This document shows, piece by piece, positions 47,101 through 56,668 of a DNA stretch of 64,000 nucleotides. The DNA is from Paulinella micropora (Eukaryota > Cercozoa > Imbricatea > Euglyphida > Paulinellidae): assembly GCA_019918135.1 (NCBI GenBank), contig WBZZ01001393.1:1-64000 (forward strand), written 5' to 3'. Position 1 is the stretch's first letter. The number at the start of each line of letters is the position of its first letter. The position numbers were made by a program, and so were the translations under genes. The notes beneath the pieces are model-generated. The model did not search any database and was not told where the DNA came from. It was given only the letters and a program-made list of their open reading frames with translations.

Positions 47101-48026
47101 AATGGTGCGGGCAATCCGCTGATTGCTGTTGTGCTGTTAAAATTAAAAACATTATTTGTCAATGTCATTCCGCCCCCTGTTGTTGGAGCAAAAAGTATGG
47201 ACGAGCCTACAAAAGATAATGGATAGCCCGTTGCCCCACCTGCCTCCGACGAATAAATAGAACCCATATTATTGTTGTAATTGAAGAATAATTTGCCTGT
47301 GTTTAATGGATTTGAGTCTTTTACAGCCAAATAAGTAGTAAATATTTTGTTTCCTGTTATGGTTTGGTCTCCTGTTAGTTTAACGACCGAAGTATCAAGA
47401 GCAGAAACATCCACACCATCAACATTACCGACATTTGCTACATTAAAACCCCCCATATTTAAATCTCCAAACATCATAGCGAGACCATCCAATCTTAGAA
47501 AAGGTGAAGCAACATTTCTCCATTGCCCCGTGCTGTAAATAAGAAGTTGATTATCAGCGGGGGTGCCTGTTATGATTACATCACTTAAAGCATCTATTGA
47601 TTTAGTTGCTATCCTTGTGTCAAAATCTATATTAGCCCTTGCTGTGGTGTAGTATAGATTGGTTCCCTCTGCTAAGTTTGTTGTGCTCTTTGTTGCTAAT
47701 TGAGTGTCAAACCTAGCATTAGTATAATATAAATTGGTGCCTTCGGCTAGGTTAGTGGTTGATTTAGTGGTTAGTCGCGCATCAAACCTACCATCAGTAT
47801 AGTATAGATTAGTGCCTTCTTTTAAGTCAGTCGTTGATTTTAAAGCCAACCTCGCATCAAATCGGTTGTTGGTAAAATAAAGATTTACGGGGTCAGCATC
47901 TTCTGGCACCCTATCTGTGTATAAGCCCACTATGTTTGTGTTGGTAAGGTCTAAGTTTTTTATGTCTAGACTATCAACCGCCAACTCATTAAGACCTAAC
48001 AAACTTTTGAATGAAGAACCTGACAT
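44190..48026 (-). CDS. fibre protein with S74 domain, 1278 aa (right arm)
   Basis: Inverted counterpart of 34964-38808 that looks whole: conserved N-terminus, EGTNLYYT and TGDQTI repeats, shaft repeats, then SDRRKKEDIKECLGLDF and GLIAQELEEIL of the S74 chaperone. It ends somewhat earlier than the Polinton 1 fibre (1335 aa). Confidence 0.88.
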   Translation of the reverse strand: MSGSSFKSLLGLNELAVDSLDIKNLDLTNTNIVGLYTDRVPEDADPVNLYFTNNRFDARLALKSTTDLKEGTNLYYTDGRFDARLTTKSTTNLAEGTNLYYTNARFDTQLATKSTTNLAEGTNLYYTTARANIDFDTRIATKSIDALSDVIITGTPADNQLLIYSTGQWRNVASPFLRLDGLAMMFGDLNMGGFNVANVGNVDGVDVSALDTSVVKLTGDQTITGNKIFTTYLAVKDSNPLNTGKLFFNYNNNMGSIYSSEAGGATGYPLSFVGSSILFAPTTGGGMTLTNNVFNFNSTTAISGLPAPFYDGDASTKAYTDTKLAKDGTTAMTGSLNMGGFNITNVGNVDGIDISTLDTSAVKLTGDQTIAGIKTFSNIINASAGIDMKSQSITNVNLVDGVDVSTLDTSAVKLTGDQTIAGNKKFTSTIEVRGATAPTAFDGIGIAFDTATNIGEIVAQKIATAAYYPIQITGSYVDLYAGDNVIATATGTTLSLNNRKITNLATPTATTDGANKTYVDTLDGQNVKLTGNQTIAGIKTYSSGVEITGNSINATTKGTFIVFNSTSNIGSIASLDMKTATYYNFEISAKKISFIIDGTIVGWVNASGLDCNSSKIANLGTPTLSTDGATKGYADTLDGQNVKLTGDQTITGIKIFNGSRNDVRALNLLSQADFNNVDIINGGNITYNGARILNQNGGDIFFSQTTGDWQSFLYTLNTASSGTANQRGYLFTNVASDVKGAGLYISKLLDNKSLSSDIVRFNNAGGMRFYGALDMNSNNITNGGTITGTTITSTAGISTTTATASGLITANAGISTTTITASGLLTATGGSSIVIQGNTNGGNTRGIFLWDTGNTSYGIYMASNGGGANTRSLAGGSAVAGNDFTSFAVRFRVSNASTDGFIWENSSEQLLMSLNGANGTLWTKGLITASAGISTTTATASGLITANAGITYTGTLTSATNTSGAKIGVQGATDGTNAKGIFLWDTTNTSWGIYAASGGASKSLANGTAVSGNDFSSYSFRFRVANDATMGFVWENSSEQLLMSLNGANGTLWTKGLITANAGITYSGVLTTASASTNGAKIAIQGQTDGTNARGIFVWDIGDSNWGIYMSQSGASKSLSGGTAPAGGGGGLTSYSIRFRVNGSSTSGFIWENNSNTALMSLRASDGQLWVLSNPIQYSDRRKKEDIKECLGLDFINKLNPVCYRMIDDKKKCRTGLIAQELEEILTEMDMLDFGGFIKETIMVPCPKQREEYELKGVSVNPEDVKCVDSGDVSYNMV

Positions 48027-48066
48027 ATTCGTATATTAAGCAAAAAAAATTAATATCTAATAACAT

Positions 48067-48672
48067 TTAAAACCCAAATGATTTTAGACCTATATACATA
48101 TTTGCGAAATCAATATGCTTTTGTGTCATAAAATGGTGAGATTTATCATTTTCTAAATAAAACGAACCACACCCGCATTCAACTCTTATTTTATTTTTCT
48201 CTCTCCATTCTTTATTTTTTCTTTTTAGTTCTTCTTTATTTTCTTCCCTCCAATTTTTTGCTTTTTCTTTACTGTTATCTCTGTATTTCTTTTTCGTATT
48301 TTTGACTTTTTCTTGATTTAAATGTTTATATAATTTTTGTTGTTTAATTATTTCGTCTTTTTTATCTACATAATATTCTCTTATTGTCCTTCCTGCTATT
48401 CTTATATTAACACAATTTTCTGTCTGTCTAATTATTTCTCCTTCTCTTCGTTCTAATTCATATTTATTATTACAAGGATATTCTTCAATTAATTCAATAT
48501 AATTGTCTGGATACTTTATTATTTCTTTTGATGATTTAGCTCCTCGCTTTAAACATGAACTTCTATGTTCATATAACCTTTTATGAAGAGGTTGAGTTGT
48601 TGAACCTATGTAAATCTGGTCTGTCTGGTGAGACCTGATTGAATAAATCTTTCCTTGCTTATAGTCTGGCAT
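48067..48672 (-). CDS. GIY-YIG endonuclease with zinc finger, 201 aa (right arm)
   Basis: Inverted copy of 34318-34923 with an identical product. Confidence 0.8.
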   Translation of the reverse strand: MPDYKQGKIYSIRSHQTDQIYIGSTTQPLHKRLYEHRSSCLKRGAKSSKEIIKYPDNYIELIEEYPCNNKYELERREGEIIRQTENCVNIRIAGRTIREYYVDKKDEIIKQQKLYKHLNQEKVKNTKKKYRDNSKEKAKNWREENKEELKRKNKEWREKNKIRVECGCGSFYLENDKSHHFMTQKHIDFANMYIGLKSFGF

Positions 48673-48798
48673 TGTCGCTTTTTGTATATTAATGTCTTTA
48701 TCTTTAAATGAAATTATATAAAATAAATATTTAATTTAAAATACTAAAATATATTAATCTTAGTATAAAATCTCAAATATAATATAATATTTGAGATT

Positions 48799-49311
48799 AT
48801 GCCGTCCGCCGAAGCAAGTCGTAAGAATTGGGGTAGTGCTGTGGAAGGAATAAAAGCGAAAGCGAAACAACGAAAGATGGAGCATGCTAAAAATGTATTA
48901 GCACAATACCGAAATGCTGTAAAGCAAGAAGACGAAGATATGGAGGAACGAATAAAACAAATTGAAGAAAAGAACTTGGCTAAGGATATTATTACTGAAC
49001 GAGATAATGATAGCCCAGAGGAGAAGAGTGATAGTGAGGATGAGGTTGATTTCACTGATATAATTGCAGAAAAGATGGCGAAAATGAAAATCAAAAGAGC
49101 GAAAGCAGAGAATAAGAGAGCGAAGAAGAAGCCCGAGCCCGAACCAGAGAGCGAAGAAAGCGAAAGCGAAGAAAGCGAAGAAGAAGAACCTGTAAAGAAA
49201 ACTAAAAGTAAAAAGTCAAATAGTGTGAGCGTAAAAGTGTATAATCAATCATCTGGCGGTGCTAAGAAAGAAAAAAATAATGATGTTGAAAAATGTTTCT
49301 TAAAGTTTTAA
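48799..49311 (+). CDS. acidic protein, 170 aa (right arm)
   Basis: Inverted copy of 33679-34191 with an identical product. Confidence 0.7.
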   Translation: MPSAEASRKNWGSAVEGIKAKAKQRKMEHAKNVLAQYRNAVKQEDEDMEERIKQIEEKNLAKDIITERDNDSPEEKSDSEDEVDFTDIIAEKMAKMKIKRAKAENKRAKKKPEPEPESEESESEESEEEEPVKKTKSKKSNSVSVKVYNQSSGGAKKEKNNDVEKCFLKF

Positions 49312-49838
49312 TCCCATTTATCTTTCGTGTGATTTTTAAGCAAACTTTTTAATTTATTGTTAATTCTTCTTGTTCCAATAATATAATACAAAATATCTTC
49401 TAAATACCTTTCATCTTGTTTTTCAAACACTTTAATTCTGTCTGCTAGGGCGTTTCGCCTTTTACTAAAACCATTTCTAATTTTTTCAATTTCTGCGAAA
49501 GTTTCCTTCTTCGTTCCCTTTCTTACTTTCGCATAACGGATAGCGCGGATATCATTTTCATATTCAATTAAATCTTCATTTAGTTTTGCTATCTCTTTCT
49601 CTGTATCTCCGCTTAATGCGATGTCATTGGTTGATTTGATAGCGGATTGTTTTTTTTCTGTTAGTCTAAACTTAGGCGGTGGTTTCGTAGTTTTCTTAAA
49701 TTTTTTCTTTTCTGATACCATCTTTCCATAATGTTCCATTAATTTAAGCAGTTCAGCCTTTTTTAATTTACTAATTTTTGGACATCGTCTCCTTTTTTCT
49801 TCACCTAATACCTTTCTCAGGACTTTTACGGTCTGCAT
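49308..49838 (-). CDS. basic SAP-like coiled-coil protein, 176 aa (right arm)
   Basis: Inverted copy of 33152-33682 with an identical product. Confidence 0.6.
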   Translation of the reverse strand: MQTVKVLRKVLGEEKRRRCPKISKLKKAELLKLMEHYGKMVSEKKKFKKTTKPPPKFRLTEKKQSAIKSTNDIALSGDTEKEIAKLNEDLIEYENDIRAIRYAKVRKGTKKETFAEIEKIRNGFSKRRNALADRIKVFEKQDERYLEDILYYIIGTRRINNKLKSLLKNHTKDKWD

Positions 49839-49886
49839 TATATGTATAAAAAAGAAAAAATAATGATATTGAAATGTTTTAAGATA

Positions 49887-50144
49887 TTACCAGAGATAAT
49901 GATATGAGTAAAAATTACTATACTCTGGATTATTATAAGTTAATTCACCTTTTGAATTTTTTATAGCCTTTGCTCTTGCTCTATAATTTTTTCTTCTTAC
50001 TTTATCTAAATGGTCTAAATGTGAATATAGTCCTATGCGGTCTTTATAATGTTCATATCTAGTATCACCAAAATTGATAACCTTACCTTTTGGACTAATG
50101 ACTTTATATTTTTTATTCTTAATGTTGGACTTTAAAAATCTCAT
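49887..50144 (-). CDS. DUF5754-like protein, 85 aa (right arm)
   Basis: Inverted copy of 32846-33103 with an identical product. Confidence 0.65.
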   Translation of the reverse strand: MRFLKSNIKNKKYKVISPKGKVINFGDTRYEHYKDRIGLYSHLDHLDKVRRKNYRARAKAIKNSKGELTYNNPEYSNFYSYHYLW

Positions 50145-50154
50145 TGTATATAAT

Positions 50155-51177
50155 ATGGACTATAAACATACAATTATTAATACACAGAATGTGGAATATC
50201 TCCAACCAGTTGGAGATAAGGGTCAACTTGAGGACACACCAACGGGAGAAGAAATAAAAAGGACAAAAGAAGAGGAGGCACTTGAAATACACCACCAAAA
50301 GAAAAACCCGAAAATATGGAACACGATATGGGTTGATAAACCATTAGACCAAGTTTTCTTAGACTTAGCGGATATGAGTAAGATAAAAGATAAGAAAGGA
50401 AATAAGGGTTATGCTTGGATGCTCGTTTGGATAGATTGTCATAGCCGATTTTTAATAATCATTCCGCTAAAAAATAAAACAGCGAAAGAAGTATATTATG
50501 CTTTGAAATCTATACCTTATAAACCAAAGTCAATTACAACTGACAGCGGAGGAGAATATAAAGGTGCTACTCGTGATTATTTTATTGAAAATGGAATTAA
50601 ACACGATGTCGTTGAAGTTGGCGACCATAGAGCACTTGCGGTTGTTGATAGAGTTATAAGAAGTATTAGAAGGTGGTTGGATTTATTATTTGAAACTAAT
50701 AGAAATTTTGACTGGGTAAGTTATATTCAAGACTTAGTAAATGCGTACAATCATAAAGTTCATAGAGGAATTCAAGCCAAACCTGTGGATGTCTTTGCTA
50801 GAAGAGATAAAAATAAACAGAAAATAACACGTGATAATTTAATTGACGAATTCAATGTTGGCGATAGTGTGAGAAAAGAAAATAAAAGAAATGTTTTTTC
50901 AAAAGGCGGTAAGACATTCTCCAAAATTATTTATAAAGTCAAAGGTAGAAAAGGGTTTAAAATCATACTAAATAACGATGAGTTGGTAAGCCCACGTGAT
51001 TTATTGAAAACTGATTTTGATAAACCCGTTGATGAAGAAAAAGATATGAAAGAGCAGACCAAAGAAGTTATTAAAGAAAAAAAGACGAAGGAATTATTAA
51101 AAAGAGAAGACATTCAACCAGAGAATATCCGGACTTCAAAGAGAGAAAAAAAGGCTAAGGTAATATTAGATTTATAG
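50155..51177 (+). CDS. INT: Polinton integrase, 340 aa (right arm)
   Basis: Inverted copy of 31813-32835 with an identical product; carries the in-frame TCTCCAAC-type palindrome (mirror of 32772-32793). Two integrase genes per element is unusual and follows from the palindromic structure. Confidence 0.9.
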   Translation: MDYKHTIINTQNVEYLQPVGDKGQLEDTPTGEEIKRTKEEEALEIHHQKKNPKIWNTIWVDKPLDQVFLDLADMSKIKDKKGNKGYAWMLVWIDCHSRFLIIIPLKNKTAKEVYYALKSIPYKPKSITTDSGGEYKGATRDYFIENGIKHDVVEVGDHRALAVVDRVIRSIRRWLDLLFETNRNFDWVSYIQDLVNAYNHKVHRGIQAKPVDVFARRDKNKQKITRDNLIDEFNVGDSVRKENKRNVFSKGGKTFSKIIYKVKGRKGFKIILNNDELVSPRDLLKTDFDKPVDEEKDMKEQTKEVIKEKKTKELLKREDIQPENIRTSKREKKAKVILDL

Positions 51178-51455
51178 GTGGCTGGTGGCAGTATGTGATT
51201 TTATTCCCGTGAATATGTCTTTGCGCCAGTGCGTCACTGCGCCAAAAAAGCGAAGTTTTGACGCAACCAAAAATTTCGCAGTAAGGTGTTTTTGACGCAG
51301 TGGCTCAGAGGTAGTAAATTCGTTTTTTTCTTTTACAATATATTTTCTCTCAGTGCTAGATTGGGTGCTCTTTGGGGTACTATCTCAAATATATTTGAGA
51401 TTGGGTGCTCAATCTATAATCTCTTTTAGATTATAGATATTATTGATTTTCGTTT

Positions 51456-51620
51456 TTATTTATTGATGTGCTTCTTTGTTTTCTTATGTCTTGATAAGTT
51501 CGCTCTTGCTACATATGCGCCACATTCGCATTTTATTTTTTCTGTTGCTTTCCAATTCCTTTGCTCTCTATTTTTTTGTTCATATAATTGTTTAGAATTA
51601 GGTCTTGTATAGTCTGCCAT
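51456..51620 (-). CDS. terminal zinc-finger protein, 54 aa (right arm)
   Basis: Inverted copy of 31371-31535. Confidence 0.65.
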   Translation of the reverse strand: MADYTRPNSKQLYEQKNREQRNWKATEKIKCECGAYVARANLSRHKKTKKHINK

Positions 51621-51812
51621 TTATATAAATATATTTTTCGTTAATCTTTAAATAAGAATAACGAAAGTTTTTTATCGTTAATCCTTTTTTAAAAAAGAGT
51701 AAGAGAGATTTCTTTATTCTGTTTGCTTGTATTGATTTGAAAATTTTGATTTTGTTATTTTGCTGTTTTGTGCTCTTGTATTGAAAGTTCGCCAAATCAA
51801 TAGGAAGGCTTA

Positions 51813-51878
51813 TTTCGTTATCTACAACCCGTAGGAGGCAACGAAAAGTCGTTGCCGAGTTACGGGTTATCAACTACT
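51813..51878 (-). repeat. terminal hairpin of Polinton 2, right
   Basis: Inverted copy of 31113-31178, ending CAACTACT at 51878, followed by the CTGCAT flank. Confidence 0.65.
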
Positions 51879-53365
51879 CTGCATGCAGCCCGCAAAGTCG
51901 CACTCTCAACAGACCATAAGCTGCCTCTCGCAGCATACACATTCTCACTCTCCATGTCATCAGTGCACACAAAACATTGCTGCTCACCTGACACTCGCCC
52001 CTCACATAGACGATAGATTACTCTCTCTTGTACTACCATCACTTTGCCCATGTGTGCCTTCTCCTTTACCATGCCTGCTCTGTCTCGCCCTGTCAAAAAT
52101 CTCATCGTCCTTTTTATTGCTTTCACCTTCTGACCTTCCTCATCTGTGTCTGACTCACTCCCCCTGTGTCAGAAGTGTCTGACTTACTCCCGCTACCAAA
52201 CTTTCCATGTTCCACTTTTCCTCTCTTTTCTTTCTCTCTCGGTTCTTCCTTCTCACCTGGCTCTTCTCTCGCCTTCTTCATCTCTTCACCAGCATCTTTC
52301 CTTGCGTGTCCTTTTTCGTTCTTCATCTTCTTCTCTCTTTCTTTATTTCGGTCTATTTCCAATGCTTTTTCTTCCAACTCCTCCCACCATTCCTCAAAAG
52401 ACCATACATGCTGCTTCTTATTCATATTCAGCGTGCTCATCCATCCCCCCCAATCCTTCCTCACCACCTCTCGGATACTCAGGGTTGTGTAAGGCGTTGG
52501 TGATTATTGTTTCCATTGTTCTGTGGGGTGTTTTATGGCCTACTGCCTTTAGCTCTTCATCTAACAAACGCATCAAACTGCAGAGCATAATCACACCCCT
52601 CATCAAATGTCCATGCATTCATCTCATTTATTTTGTCTTGCACATCTTCCTCACTCACCTTACCAAACCTTTTGGTTAGTCTTGCCCACACAGTGCAAGT
52701 TCTGACCAAAGTCTGGTGAGGTGTCTCTCACCAAATCTGCCACACTCCTCTTGGCTTTACCTGCTAGCTTATCAAACACAAACAAAAAGGCTTCCTCTCT
52801 CTGTCTTTTCATCTCATGCTCCAAACTCTCCTCATATGCTACTATCATTCTATCTTCCTTCTCTTTGTCCTCTACTTGCTCCTTGCTCTTCGTCTTGATT
52901 GTTGTCGTTGCTGGTGTGGAATAAGTAGGTGAAGGCTGACTACTCACTCTCCCCCTCTCCTCCACCTGCTCTTCTTCTCTCTTTTGCTCCCTCTTACCAC
53001 TATCTCCCCCTAAAGTAGGCTGCCTTTCTGTCTCAGTAAAATAAGAGGTTAGGTTTTCCTTGTCTGTCTCTGACTCTGCGTCTAACTCAGCTTCCTCTTC
53101 TTCTCAACCCTATCTTCCCTCTCCCTCTTGCTTGCTGCTTTTCTGCTCTCTCTCCCCACCTCCATATGTAGATGGGGACTTTCTTTCCTTTACTATGCAG
53201 AGCACTCACATAATTCTCATGCACTAACTTAATGGGGTCTTTAGTGCCCCTTTAAGTCCTTTTGCTCCTAGGGCCAACACTATCTCACGTTGAAATGCCT
53301 TAAACGGGGTTCTCCCGTCAAATGTTCTTGTACAGTCATGCTTACTTTAATTTTGTCTGTGCCTC
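51879..53365 (-). pseudogene. decayed gag-like region of an unidentified LTR element
   Basis: Minus-strand frames rich in Glu/Lys/Arg, with WSFEEWWEELEEKALEIDRN, FLFVFDKLAGKAKRSVADLV and a Cys pair QQCFVCTDD. The helical, charged pattern resembles a retroelement Gag, but I cannot assign a family. It is broken in several places. It is the original neighbour of 30746-31112, so Polinton 2 landed inside this older sequence. Bases from about 53200 to 53365 hold no recognised feature. Confidence 0.4.
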
Positions 53366-53379
53366 TTAGAGTACTGAAA

Positions 53380-55211
53380 CTAGTAATGGGTCAAGGTGCC
53401 GCGTTCGCTCCGTCGCCATGCCGTTGATCGCGTTGAGAACAGCTCCCCGGTTGTCGTTGTTGATCGTGATCGGCGCGGGGAGAGGGATGCAAAGGTTCTG
53501 GCACATGTGCAGGATCGCAATAGCTGTACGGCATGTTGCGAATTCGCAATCGTTTCGGCGTCCTGCGTCGATACAGCAACCGTTTGTTGTCGTTTGGAGC
53601 TCCACGCAATAGGTCCGGTTGTCATGTTTAACTGTCCCGTCCTCGATCGGCGGGTGTACTCGCATCCACCAAGGTTGCTATCCGACCAGGCGATGAGTTC
53701 GTAAGATCGCGCGCGGAAGGGATAGAATATTCCCCTTGGTGTTCGTAAGAAGCGTAGGACGCGTGCGATCGCATAATTGGCGACGTCAGGTTTCTTCGTG
53801 GCTAGCACAGCGGCGTGGTTGACAGCGAAAGCGATTGCAGGTTGTGTCTGCGTAGCGGGCCAGAGAAGCGCTCCAAGCAATCGCGGTAGCGAATACTTGC
53901 AGTGTCGCATCTTTGTTTGCTGGCGCCGGGTCGGCCGTTGCCGATGGTGTTGATGCTGGTTTGGCATCCTGGAATCCGAAGTCCCTAAGTATACCCTTTA
54001 TGTATTCGTGTTGGTGTAGGAGTATGCCCTCCTCTGTTCTAACAAATTGCAGCACGCAAAATGTTCTAACTGGGCCTAAATCCTTAACTCTGAATGACTT
54101 GGTTAGTATGGTGAAAAGGTGGTTATGTTCTATACTTATGAAAAGTAAGTAAGTCATCTGTTCGTAACAGTAGGTAGGCAGGTAAGGTAGGCTGTCCTCT
54201 CTTAATGGGTAAGTAGAATACACATGGGTCTAATGTTGATTGTTTGTAACCTATTGCTCGTATGTTGGTTGAAATATGGTCAAACCACCTACGCCCTGCT
54301 TGTGGTGTGCCATATAATGCTTTCCTGGGTAACAATATCATAGTGGGATCGTTAGCATGTTCGTACCCCTTGCGTGGGTAGGCAAAAGCAAGGTCCTTCA
54401 TGTCAGCATGTGAATATGCTTGTGAGAAGTCTAAATGAGAAATTAAAAGGCCAATAAAGGCTGCATACGAGACTAATAGTAGTTTGAACATGGGTTGTGC
54501 CGTGGGGGATGAGCGTTCGTATGGGCTGTAATGAATGTATTCTAACATTCTATTTCCCAAAGCTACAAGGCGCGATTTATGTTTTTCCTCCCCCGTGGAT
54601 TCATCTACCTTAATTGCGTCTATGAATGTAGTGTGGACGGGGGTGATTTTGGCTGCTAATGCCTGTGACCTTGGTACACATTCTAAGGCATTGCAGCTAA
54701 ATAATCCTTGTAGTTCTGCAAGCTGAGCTGCATGCATCTGTGGGTGTGACTTGACAGCTTTGCATGGGATATGTAGTATACGTGTAAACAAACAATAGTT
54801 GTCCTGTCTGATCGCTTCCTCATCCTCCCCCTCAAACACATCGTCGTATGTCACATGAGCTGTGTGTGTTGGGTGATGTGCTGGGGTCGGTTTGCGAAGT
54901 CTCTGTTGGCTCACTATGTTTTCTACGCTAACTTTTGCACCATCCCATTGTTTTGGAATCCCTTTTGCACCCGTAACTCTATTGTTGGTTGATGTTATCT
55001 GTTGGTTCTGTGAGTTAGCATTGGTTGGTGTGGTAGGGTGGTGTTGGGGGTTGACTTGACTAACTGTGTTGTTGTTGTTTGTTGCGTTGAAAAATGATTG
55101 TAGTGGCACTGGGAGGTGGCAGGAGAGTGCCAAAGGTTGAGCTGAGTTGCACATAAGATGCTTGAGTGGCCTCTGGGTTGTTGCCGTTGGAGGCTGTTTT
55201 GTTGTTGTCAC
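53380..55211 (-). pseudogene. copia reverse transcriptase and RNase H region
   Basis: Reverse transcriptase signatures: KSRLVALGNRMLEYIHYSPY, LLISHLDFSQAYSHADMKDL, LPRKALYGTPQAGRRWFDHI. Then FRVKDLGPVRTFCVLQFVRT of the connection domain, and RNase H parts with LIAWSDSNLGGCEYTRRSRT and ERTRHLD. Part of the broken copia element. Confidence 0.75.
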
Positions 55212-55350
55212 CTTCTGTGGAAACTGAAGTGTCTGTTGACAACCGTTGGTTTTGTGTCGGCAAGCCAGTTTGCAAGATCAGGTCAGAAAATTGGGGCAGC
55301 TGAACTTCGTTTTTCCATTGTATAGATTGATGTGGAAACAGTTCTGGTTG

Positions 55351-56394
55351 TTATTGTGCTTGCGACTGTACGATTAGTGGTTGCCACAGTTTGATGGGTG
55401 ACAGACATGTGTAGCCTCGTGTGTTGATGTCAAATCGTACGTTGCGTTTTTTAACTGTTGTTGTCTGTCCAGTGTCCCTAATAAGTATCCTATACACACG
55501 ACGAAAGATGTTATAACCTATCAGAGTGCCAGGAACTGCAACAGGCCTTCCTTTCGTCTTTTCCACTTTGACCCAGGCTAGGCACCCAGATGGTTGGATG
55601 AATGATTGCACTGGTTTCCTGCTCATTAGTAACTCCCAAGGGGTCTTCCCCTTATGTCTACCTCTACTGATGGGCGTGAACATTCGTATAGCTAGTGTTG
55701 CTCTATGCGTGTCTTCCCAGAACGCATCAGGCAGGCCGGCATCTAGTTGAGCTGCTAGGGCTCGTATGTCGTCGGTTCTGTTCCTGCGTTCTGCGAAAGG
55801 GTTCATGTTTGGTTCGTTCCTGGTTGTTGTTTTGAGAATTATGCCGTGACGGTCGGCGTAAGTCTTCAAAACGTTTGATATGAACTCTCCATCTGAACGT
55901 AGTTGTTTGAGCTTGTTGCCTGACTGTCTCTCAAAGAAAGCGAATATTTTCTCTAAGTGTGGCATGTATGTCTTAGCTTCACGTGTGGGGGTATATAGTT
56001 CGCATGCGAATTTAGAGTTAGAGCATGACACTCCCCCTCGATATTGATTTCCGTATCTCGAGCGAACGGGAAACGGGCCAGCGAAGTCTAGATTGAGTGC
56101 CTCACCAACTTTGAACTCTATGTCTAAGTGATTCCCGTTGTACATAGGGGGTTTGTTTGGTTTTCCCCTGCTACATCCATGACATGCCCTGACTAGACGC
56201 ACCCAGTCTCTACCTGCTATGCGCCTGCCTATATTGTTTGTAAATTCTTGCATGATTTGTGGGTTGGCATGCATCAAGCTGCGGTGTAGGACCGATGCGT
56301 CTAAAGGGGCATGTGATGGTTGAGGGCTCACTGACCATAGGGCTAGGTCTGGGAGGTCTTCAGCAGTGGCCAGTGTGTGTTGCGCTCGAGTCAC
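55351..56394 (-). pseudogene. copia integrase region
   Basis: GAG-pre-integrase zinc part (LHRSLMHANPQIMQEF with CHGCSRGK), then the integrase core: LNLDFAGPFPVRSRYGNQY, KLKQLRSDGEFISNVLKTYA, and FAERRNRTDDIRALAAQLDA. It ends with the copia-typical GKTPWELLMSRKPV and GCLAWVKVEK. Confidence 0.8.
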
Positions 56395-56668
56395 ATGCCT
56401 ATTGGTGAAGTATCGTATGTTTGGGTCTAGTGGTCGTCTGCCAGGCTTGTCAAGCTCATAGAGTATATGTGAGTTTAGTCTTCCTCTTGCAAGTATGTTG
56501 TCTTTATATATTTTTACAGGTTTGTCGCAGAGAATACCTGTCCATTTTGATGTATGATTGTTTTGTGCATGTCATGGTCGAGGCGTGGTGTGGGTATGAG
56601 GCTGAATGGTAGTGAAGGTGAGACAAGCGAGTTGGGAAAGGACTGTTCAACAGACATTCCGTTTCCGT

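Larger units (their letters stand above)
31113..51878. mobile_element. Polinton 2, a giant palindromic (snap-back) Polinton derivative
   Basis: 20.8 kb starting AGTAGTTGATAACCCG and ending with its reverse complement. Flanks are CTGCGT (31107-31112) and CTGCAT (51879-51884), a 6-bp target duplication with one mismatch. Left arm 31113 to about 41349 and right arm about 41652 to 51878 are inverted copies; gene coordinates in the arms sum to 82990-83001, so their net length difference is only about 10 bases. Each arm holds zinc finger, integrase, DUF5754-like, SAP-like, acidic, GIY-YIG, fibre, membrane, 126-aa, ATPase and basic protein genes. It shows no capsid, penton or polymerase gene, so it would be non-autonomous. 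The arms differ at scattered sites. One gene looks broken in one arm (one or two breaks). Confidence 0.9.

Noticed and set aside
31113-51878. The palindrome as a pure assembly or sequencing fold-back artefact
   Set aside because: Not fully excluded, but three facts speak against it: both outer ends are correct Polinton termini, the flanks form a near-perfect 6-bp target duplication, and the arms differ at scattered positions including amino-acid-changing ones. Long reads would decide.
52123-52965. Host gene encoding a Glu/Lys-rich protein
   Set aside because: The frames are short, shifted and resemble decayed Gag; no conserved host domain is visible.
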